Program-made: the position numbers and the translations under genes
Part shown: piece by piece, positions 58,770-64,000 of the stretch
How the letters are laid out: every line of letters begins with the position of its first letter
Position numbering within the stretch: position 1 is the first letter of the stretch
Assembly: GCF_014648195.1 (NCBI RefSeq)
Contig: NZ_BMQQ01000012.1
Span: 62,001 to 126,000, forward strand
Reading direction: 5' to 3'
Origin: Streptomyces purpureus
GTDB lineage: Bacteria; Actinomycetota; Actinomycetes; Streptomycetales; Streptomycetaceae
Length of the DNA: 64,000 bases
Notes under the pieces: model-generated
What the model saw: only the letters and a program-made list of their open reading frames with translations
Told to the model about the DNA's origin: nothing
Databases searched by the model: none

Positions 58770-59606
58770 ATGCTCGGGCTCGTGGAAAACCACTCGTTGC
58801 CGCGCACAGCCGCCTTCTTTGACCTGGACAAGACGGTCATTGCGAAGTCGTCGACGCTGACCTTCAGCAAGTCCTTCTACCAAGGCGGGCTGATCAACCG
58901 CCGTGCTGTCCTGCGGACGGCCTACATCCAGTTCGTCTTCCTCGTGGGCGGTGCCGACCACGATCAGATGGAGCGGATGAGGGAGTACCTCTCCGCGCTC
59001 TGCAAAGGCTGGAACGTACAGCAGGTCAAGGAACTCGTCGCCGAGACCCTGCACGATCTCATCGATCCCATCATCTACGACGAGGCGGCATCCCTCATCG
59101 AGGAGCACCACGCCGCCGGCCGCGACGTCGTGATCGTCTCCACCTCCGGCGCCGAGGTCGTCGAGCCCATCGGCGAGATGCTGGGCGCCGACCGGGTGGT
59201 CGCCACCCGGATGGTGGTCGGCGAGGACGGCTGCTTCACCGGGGAGGTGGAGTACTACGCCTACGGCCCGACGAAAGCCGCAGCGGTCCGGGAGCTCGCC
59301 GAGTCGGAGGGCTACGACCTGGCCCGCTGCTACGCCTACAGCGACTCGGCCACGGACATCCCGATGCTCGAGGCCGTCGGCCATCCGTACGCGGTCAATC
59401 CAGACAGGGCCCTGCGCCGGGTGGCGACCGCCCGCGATTGGCCGATTCTCGTCTTCAACCGCCCCGTCCGGCTCAAGCAGCGCCTGCCCGAGTTCAAGAT
59501 GCCGCCCCGCCCCGCGCTGGTCGCCGCGGCGGCCGTGGGAGCGGCGGCCGCCACCGCCGGGCTGGTCTGGTACGCCAACCGCCGACGGCATGCCGCTGCC
59601 AGCTGA
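58770..59606 (+). CDS. HAD-IB family phosphatase with C-terminal membrane anchor
   Basis: The 278-residue protein has the HAD nucleophile motif FFDLDKTV, motif II SSTSGAE-type (VSTSGAEV) and motif III ARCYAYSDSATDIPM, as in SerB-like phosphatases. The C-terminus has a single helix (VAAAAVGAAAATAGLVWYAN) followed by arginines, so it is a tail-anchored protein. Substrate unknown. The ATG at 58770 or a GTG at 58782 is possible, and no ribosome site is clear. It is transcribed divergently from ssd. Confidence 0.88.
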   Translation: MLGLVENHSLPRTAAFFDLDKTVIAKSSTLTFSKSFYQGGLINRRAVLRTAYIQFVFLVGGADHDQMERMREYLSALCKGWNVQQVKELVAETLHDLIDPIIYDEAASLIEEHHAAGRDVVIVSTSGAEVVEPIGEMLGADRVVATRMVVGEDGCFTGEVEYYAYGPTKAAAVRELAESEGYDLARCYAYSDSATDIPMLEAVGHPYAVNPDRALRRVATARDWPILVFNRPVRLKQRLPEFKMPPRPALVAAAAVGAAAATAGLVWYANRRRHAAAS

Positions 59607-59974
59607 TCCACCCCTCAACCGTTCCGCCCGCATTTGCACCGAAAAGTAAAGAGGCATGAGTCAGGGGTTCCGCTTGCCCCGTGACAGGAGTAGAAAGGAG
59701 TTAAGGCCCGCGAGACCTAGGACATCCGAGAGGATCACCTGTTGAGCAAGAAGGCCCCACGGACCTAAGCATGAAAGCCGAGCACCCACGCGACGTCGAC
59801 CCGTCGATTACGGGCCAGCCGCACCAGGCGATGAGCAAAGACTCCGCTTGATGGGCACATATCGAGGACGCATGGTAACTGGGCGGACATGCCAGCGGCG
59901 GTACCAGACTTTGGTACCGCCGCAACCCTGTTCAGGGGCCCTTCAGGGCGCACCCGACACCCCCACCGGCAGCC
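59607..59974. ncRNA. Structured non-coding region, candidate 6S-like RNA
   Basis: This 368-bp gap has no gene and is less GC-rich than its flanks. A TTGCAC (-35-like) is at 59634-59639, and a 12-bp perfect hairpin (GCGGCGGTACCA with complement) closes the region at 59895-59923. In S. coelicolor a 6S-like RNA has been described between the corresponding neighbours. The strand and ends are not fixed by sequence. Confidence 0.5.
59895..59923. terminator. Terminator hairpin of the non-coding region
   Basis: GCGGCGGTACCA pairs perfectly with TGGTACCGCCGC around GACTT. It may terminate the RNA and the convergent Fic-like gene. Confidence 0.8.
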
Positions 59975-60793
59975 TCAGGCAGCGCCGCGCTGCAGCGCCT
60001 CGCAGACCGCGGTCGACTCCCTGACCCCGAGCTCCACCGCGCGGCCGCAGTGCGCGATCCAGGCGGCCATGCCCTCGGGCGTCCCCGACCGGTACCCCTC
60101 GAAGGCCGCGACATAGGCCGCCTGCCCCTGCTCGGCGTGGCCGACCTCGGCCGGGCAGATCGACTTCGGGTCCAGACCGCTGCCGACCAGCACGATCCGC
60201 TCGGCGGCCCGCGCGACCAGGCCGTTGCACGAAGTGAACGGCCGCAGCGCGAGGAGTTCGCCATGGACGACGGCGGCGGTCACCAGCGCGGGGGCCGATC
60301 CGCCGGCGATGATCAGCTGGGCCAGGCCGTCGAGGCGGCCGGCGACCTCGGCCGCGTCCGGGAGGGGTGCTTCGATCAGCGGCTCGTCGACCGGCTCGCC
60401 GTCCTGCCGCGGCCGCCCGGTCGTCTCGTCCGGCGCACCGGCCGCGACCAGATGCAGCCGGGCCAGCACCCGCAGCGGCGACTGCCGCCAGATCGAGAGC
60501 AGCTGACCGGCCTCCGCGCCGAGCCGGAGCGCGGCGCCGACGATGCGCGCCTCGGGGTCACCACCGAAGTCGGTGCGCCGGCGCACCTCCTCCAGGGCCC
60601 AGTCGGCGCCGGCGAGGGCCGCCGAGCCGCGCGCGCCGCGCAGCGCCGCCTCAGAGGTGATCTCGTTGCTGCGGCGCCGCATCACGCGGTGCCCGTAGAC
60701 CCGGTCGACGGCCTTGCGTACGGAGTCCACCGAGTCGGCGACGCCCGGCAGGGAGCCGAGGGCGGCCAAGGGGTCAGAGGCGTGCGTACTCAT
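59975..60793 (-). CDS. Degenerate Fic-fold protein (often annotated as oxidoreductase)
   Basis: The 272-residue protein is mostly helical. Residues about 176-200 read VVHGELLALRPFTSCNGLVARA, which follows the Fic pattern of L..F.PF..GNGR..R, but the catalytic histidine is arginine and the GNG is CNG. It therefore keeps the fold and probably not AMPylation. Streptomyces homologues are often named oxidoreductase without evidence. The ATG at 60793 has no ribosome site, so a leaderless mRNA is likely. It is divergent from the ParA-like gene. Confidence 0.7.
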   Translation of the reverse strand: MSTHASDPLAALGSLPGVADSVDSVRKAVDRVYGHRVMRRRSNEITSEAALRGARGSAALAGADWALEEVRRRTDFGGDPEARIVGAALRLGAEAGQLLSIWRQSPLRVLARLHLVAAGAPDETTGRPRQDGEPVDEPLIEAPLPDAAEVAGRLDGLAQLIIAGGSAPALVTAAVVHGELLALRPFTSCNGLVARAAERIVLVGSGLDPKSICPAEVGHAEQGQAAYVAAFEGYRSGTPEGMAAWIAHCGRAVELGVRESTAVCEALQRGAA

Positions 60794-60894
60794 AAGTAGG
60801 GAGGCTACGCGCCTTGGCGCGGCGCCCCACCTTGGAGTGGTCTTCTTCACGCACTTGACCACTCGGGGCGATCATCCCACTACCCTAGGTGAAC

Positions 60895-61881
60895 ATGAAG
60901 ATCGCTTTCGTAGGGAAGGGCGGCAGCGGGAAGACCACGCTGTCCTCGCTCTTCATCCGTCACCTCGCAGCCGGCCAAGCCCATGTCATCGCGGTGGACG
61001 CCGACATCAACCAGCATCTGGGAGTGGCCCTCGGCCTCGATGAGTCGCAGGCCGCCGCGCTGCCCGCGATGGGCGCACATCTGCCGCTGATCAAGGAATA
61101 TTTGCGAGGGACCAATCCACGGATCGCGTCCGCGGAGACGATGATCAAGACGACGCCGCCCGGAGAGGGTTCACGACTGTTGCGCGTGGTCGAGGACAAC
61201 CCGGTGTACGACGCGTGCGCCCGTTCCGTACCGCTCGACGGGGGCGGGGTGAGGCTGATGGCGACCGGGCCGTTCACCGAGGCGGATCTCGGGGTCGCCT
61301 GCTACCACTCGAAGGTCGGAGCGGTGGAGCTCTGTCTGAACCATCTGGTCGACGGGCCGGACGAGTATGTGGTCGTCGACATGACGGCCGGATCGGACTC
61401 GTTCGCCTCCGGGATGTTCACCCGCTTCGACATGACGTTCCTGGTGGCCGAGCCGACCCGCAAGGGGGTGTCGGTCTACCGCCAGTACAAGGAGTACGCG
61501 CGGGACTTCGGGGTCGCCCTCAGGGTGGTCGGCAACAAGGTGCAGGGCCCGGAGGACGTGGATTTCCTGCGTGACGAGGTCGGGGACGACCTGCTGGTGA
61601 CCGTGGGCCACTCGGACTGGGTGCGGGCCATGGAGAAGGGCCGGCCGCAGCGGTTCGAGCGGCTGGAGATGGAGAACCGGCTGGCGCTGCGGAGCCTCCA
61701 GCGCGCGGCGGAGGGTTCGTACGAGCACCGCGACTGGGAGCGCTACACGCGCCAGATGGTCCATTTCCACCTGAAGAACGCGGAGAGCTGGGGGAACGCG
61801 AAGACGGGGGCCGACCTGGCCGCCCAGGTCGACCCGTCCTTCACGCTCGGCGAGAGCCTCGGCACGCCCCAGCCGGTCTAG
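60895..61881 (+). CDS. ParA/MinD-like (CooC-type) ATP-binding protein
   Basis: The 328-residue protein starts MKIAFVGKGGSGKTTLSSLF with a deviant Walker A (KGGSGKTT, residues 8-15). Later motifs are VIAVDADINQHLG and VVVDMTAGSDSF. CooC-type ATPases load metal into enzymes or act in partitioning; role unknown. The ATG at 60895 is two codons after a GTG. It converges with the deacetylase gene and shares CTAG at 61878-61881. Confidence 0.88.
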   Translation: MKIAFVGKGGSGKTTLSSLFIRHLAAGQAHVIAVDADINQHLGVALGLDESQAAALPAMGAHLPLIKEYLRGTNPRIASAETMIKTTPPGEGSRLLRVVEDNPVYDACARSVPLDGGGVRLMATGPFTEADLGVACYHSKVGAVELCLNHLVDGPDEYVVVDMTAGSDSFASGMFTRFDMTFLVAEPTRKGVSVYRQYKEYARDFGVALRVVGNKVQGPEDVDFLRDEVGDDLLVTVGHSDWVRAMEKGRPQRFERLEMENRLALRSLQRAAEGSYEHRDWERYTRQMVHFHLKNAESWGNAKTGADLAAQVDPSFTLGESLGTPQPV

Positions 61882-63158
61882 CTCTCGGCCGGCTTGGCCG
61901 CGGGGGCGGAGGCAGCCGGCGACGCCACCGCGGGCTGGGCGGCCATGAAGGTCTCCCAGCCTCCGGCGGGCGCCTGGCCGACCTTGAGGGTGCGCAGTTT
62001 GGCGACGACCGCGGGGTCCTGGGCGTCCAGCCAGTCGGCCAGCTGCCGGAAGGACACGCAGTGCACGTCCTTCTGGACGCAGACCTTGGCGATCGTCTCC
62101 TCGATGGCGCGCATGTACGTGCCGCCGTTCCAGGACTCGAAGTGGTTGCCGATGATCAGCGGGGCGCGGTTGCCGTGGTACGAGCGCTCGAAGGCCTGCA
62201 CGAGACCGTCACGCATCTGGTTGCCCCAGTACTGATGCTTGGCGGGGTCGCCGTGCATCTTCCCGGACTGGTTCACGGCGAAGTTGTAGTCCATGGAGAG
62301 CGTCTCGAAGCCCCGGCCCGGGATGGGCACCAGCTGGAGCGACAGGTCCCACAGGCCGTGTTCCTTCTCGGGCCAGATCTGGCTGTTGATGCCGCTGGTG
62401 TCGTAACGGAAGCCCAGTTGGCTCGCTGCGCGGACGAAGTTCTCGCGGCCCTCCAGGCAGGGGGTGCGGGCGCCGACGAGTTCCTTGTCGTAGTCGAAGG
62501 GGAGCGGCTCCTCGCCGGTCAGCCCGGAATTGGTCTTCCAGTTCTTCACAAACGATTTGGCCTGGGTGACCTCGCTCTTCCAGTCCTCGACGGACCAGTT
62601 GCCGACGCCCGCCTCCTTGCCGCAGAAGTGGCCGTTGAAGTGGGTGCCGATCTCGTTGCCCTCCTGCCAGGCGGCGCGTAGTTCGCGGACCGTGGCGCGG
62701 ATCCCCTCGGTGTCGTTGAAGCCGATCTCGGAGCTGCCGGGGGCGTGCTGGGGCGGGCGGTAGAGCTTCGATTTCTCCTCCGGCAGCAGATAGATGCCGC
62801 TGAGGAAGTACGTCATCTTCGCGTTGTACTTCCTGCCGACCTCGCGGAAGTGGGAGAAGAGCTTCTGGCTGTCCTCGCCGGCGCCGTCCCAGGAGAACAC
62901 CACGAACTGCGGGGGTTTCTGACCTGGTTTCATCTTGTGCCAGACCGGCTGGTGGGGCTGGGCCCCGGTGAAGGCGGTGGATCCGTCGCCGATGAGGCGT
63001 ACCGCGCCCTCCGGGGCCGCGACGGGCTCCTTCTTGGCGCCCGGGGCGCCCTCCTTGGCTCCTTCCTCGGACTTGCCGAAGGCCGAGCATCCGGCGAGCC
63101 CCGCGACCAGCGCCACGGCGACGGCACCCAGGGCGATCCTCTTCGTGGCGGCTGACAT
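61878..63158 (-). CDS. Polysaccharide deacetylase-like lipoprotein
   Basis: The 426-residue protein has lipobox LAGC (Cys-24), then a NodB-like domain: FVVFSWDGAGEDSQKLF with Asp-91 and EIGTHFNGHFCG with His-173 and His-177. It should remove acetyl groups from a surface polysaccharide; the spacing and the replacement of the second Asp by Gly suggest an unusual subfamily. The ATG at 63158 follows GAGAGGTGGG. Its stop overlaps the ParA-like gene by four bases. Confidence 0.85.
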   Translation of the reverse strand: MSAATKRIALGAVAVALVAGLAGCSAFGKSEEGAKEGAPGAKKEPVAAPEGAVRLIGDGSTAFTGAQPHQPVWHKMKPGQKPPQFVVFSWDGAGEDSQKLFSHFREVGRKYNAKMTYFLSGIYLLPEEKSKLYRPPQHAPGSSEIGFNDTEGIRATVRELRAAWQEGNEIGTHFNGHFCGKEAGVGNWSVEDWKSEVTQAKSFVKNWKTNSGLTGEEPLPFDYDKELVGARTPCLEGRENFVRAASQLGFRYDTSGINSQIWPEKEHGLWDLSLQLVPIPGRGFETLSMDYNFAVNQSGKMHGDPAKHQYWGNQMRDGLVQAFERSYHGNRAPLIIGNHFESWNGGTYMRAIEETIAKVCVQKDVHCVSFRQLADWLDAQDPAVVAKLRTLKVGQAPAGGWETFMAAQPAVASPAASAPAAKPAES

Positions 63159-63414
63159 CCGCCCACCTCTCTCGTTCATCGGACGAATCACCAGTGCGAG
63201 CGGCGTCAAACTCGCACCGCAGCAGGGCGGGTGAGGCCTCGACAAGCGGAGACAAAAGCATTAATCACTGGATCGGGTGAACTGGTGCACCATTTGCCCC
63301 GAAAATCATGCCGGACTCTTTACTCTCCATTACGATCCATTTACCTAGAGTTGAAATACGCCGAGCCGTGATTGCGCCGGCCCGGTATCCCGCCGCCCGG
63401 AGGAGACGGGAAAC

Positions 63415-64000
63415 ATGACCTGCGTCCCCACCCGCACCAATCGCCTCTCACGAATCACTCGCACTGCCCCTCGATCCGGGTTCCAGCGGCCACACAGTCC
63501 GCCGCCCACCGGGGGAGGTCGCTTCCGCATCGCCGGCGCCGACCTGTCCGCCTCCATCGCCGTCTTCCTCATCGCGCTGCCGCTGTCCCTCGGCATCGCA
63601 CTCGCCACCGGAGCCCCGCTTCAGGCGGGGCTCGTGGCCGCGGCGGTCGGCGGGATCGTCGTGGGGCGGCTCGGCGGAGCTCCGTTGCAGGTCAGCGGCC
63701 CCGCTGCCGGCCTCACCGTGGTCACTGCCGAGCTCATCCACACGTACGGCTGGCGCACCACCTGCGCGATCACCGTCCTCGCCGGCCTCACCCAGCTCGG
63801 CCTGGCCGCCCTGCGGGTGGCCCGCTCCGCGCTCGCCGTGTCGCCGGCGATCGTGCACGGCATGCTGGCCGGCATCGGCGTCACCATCGCCCTCGCCCAG
63901 CTCCACATCGTCCTCGGCGGCACCCCGCAGAGCTCCGCCATCGCCAACGTCCAGGGGCTGCCCGCCCAGTTGGCCGACCTCCACCCGGTGGCCCTGTCGA
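63415..64000 (+). CDS. SulP-family anion transporter, N-terminal part
   Basis: The gene runs off the window; the first 195 residues are visible. After a basic N-terminus (MTCVPTRTNRLSRITRTAPR) come SulP helices with the SulP signature (IAVFLIALPLSLGIALATGA, then VGRLGGAPLQVSGPAAGLTV). SulP proteins carry sulfate or bicarbonate, and in Streptomyces some are fused to carbonic anhydrase; this cannot be seen here. GGAGGAG lies before the ATG. The gene is divergent from the deacetylase across 256 bp. Confidence 0.88.
   Translation, partial: MTCVPTRTNRLSRITRTAPRSGFQRPHSPPPTGGGRFRIAGADLSASIAVFLIALPLSLGIALATGAPLQAGLVAAAVGGIVVGRLGGAPLQVSGPAAGLTVVTAELIHTYGWRTTCAITVLAGLTQLGLAALRVARSALAVSPAIVHGMLAGIGVTIALAQLHIVLGGTPQSSAIANVQGLPAQLADLHPVALS

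Noticed and set aside
1..64000. CRISPR arrays, cas genes or complete prophage
   Set aside because: No regularly spaced direct repeats with unique spacers, and no capsid, terminase or integrase genes, were seen.

Overview
The window is high-G+C actinobacterial chromosome, almost certainly Streptomyces. Evidence is the strong third-position G/C bias, GTG/TTG starts behind GGAGG-type ribosome sites, and a run of recognisable Streptomyces core genes: tipA, the zinc-free ribosomal protein cluster, topA, a membrane-kinase fusion, hppA, bldG, a Tad-pilus locus with ssd, and the 6C RNA. Gene order resembles the conserved central part of Streptomyces chromosomes. All identifications come from reading the sequence and from family knowledge; nothing was searched.

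Layout. 1-5.4 kb: a partial zinc metalloprotease and DacB face away from inorganic pyrophosphatase; then a ThrE-like amino-acid exporter, a DedA protein and a YbjQ-family protein. 5.4-9.1 kb: the thiopeptide sensor TipA with its self-regulated promoter, a ClC-type channel and a glutamate decarboxylase. 9.1-13.6 kb: a lipoprotein, then a PadR-regulated DrrAB-type exporter with three matching operator sites, and a DinB/DUF664 protein. 13.7-17.5 kb: an aldehyde dehydrogenase, then a WhiJ-type trio (XRE/DUF5753 regulator, HATPase, DUF397 protein) whose promoters share a 12-bp motif. 17.6-20.1 kb: two divergent operons for cysteine-poor ribosomal proteins L33, L31, S18, L28 and S14 and a CobW/Mrf-like protein around a perfect Zur-type palindrome.

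20-35.8 kb is the most variable part: a DUF2786 protein, an IS982-type transposase remnant, a MacB-type exporter, an acetyltransferase, an oxidoreductase divergent from a HATPase-LuxR hybrid, a short PolA-like polymerase, a DUF4760 protein, a GNAT enzyme, a protein with a TRADD-N-associated membrane domain, tRNA-Thr(CGT), a DHA2-type MFS exporter and an S33 peptidase. Several short tandem repeats fall in its intergenic gaps.

36-50.9 kb is housekeeping and development: holB, the tripartite MFS-thymidylate kinase-coiled coil protein, topA, a methyltransferase, a lipoprotein, H+-pyrophosphatase, and bldG with its HATPase partner. 50.9-58.3 kb: an MrfA-type helicase, then a tightly overlapping six-gene Tad operon (ssd, tadA, tadB, tadC, DUF4244 pilin-like, TadE, Rv3654c-like). 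58.3-64 kb: a DnaA-box cluster and the 6C RNA, a HAD phosphatase, a structured non-coding region matching the locus of the 6S-like RNA, a degenerate Fic-like protein, a ParA-like ATPase, a polysaccharide-deacetylase lipoprotein and the start of a SulP transporter.

No CRISPR array, intact prophage, integrase or large biosynthetic cluster is present. The best leads for new biology are the WhiJ-type trio with its shared motif, the P-loop-less CobW protein in the zinc cluster, the TRADD-N-associated protein, the degenerate Fic protein, the PolA-like polymerase and the two non-coding RNA regions.
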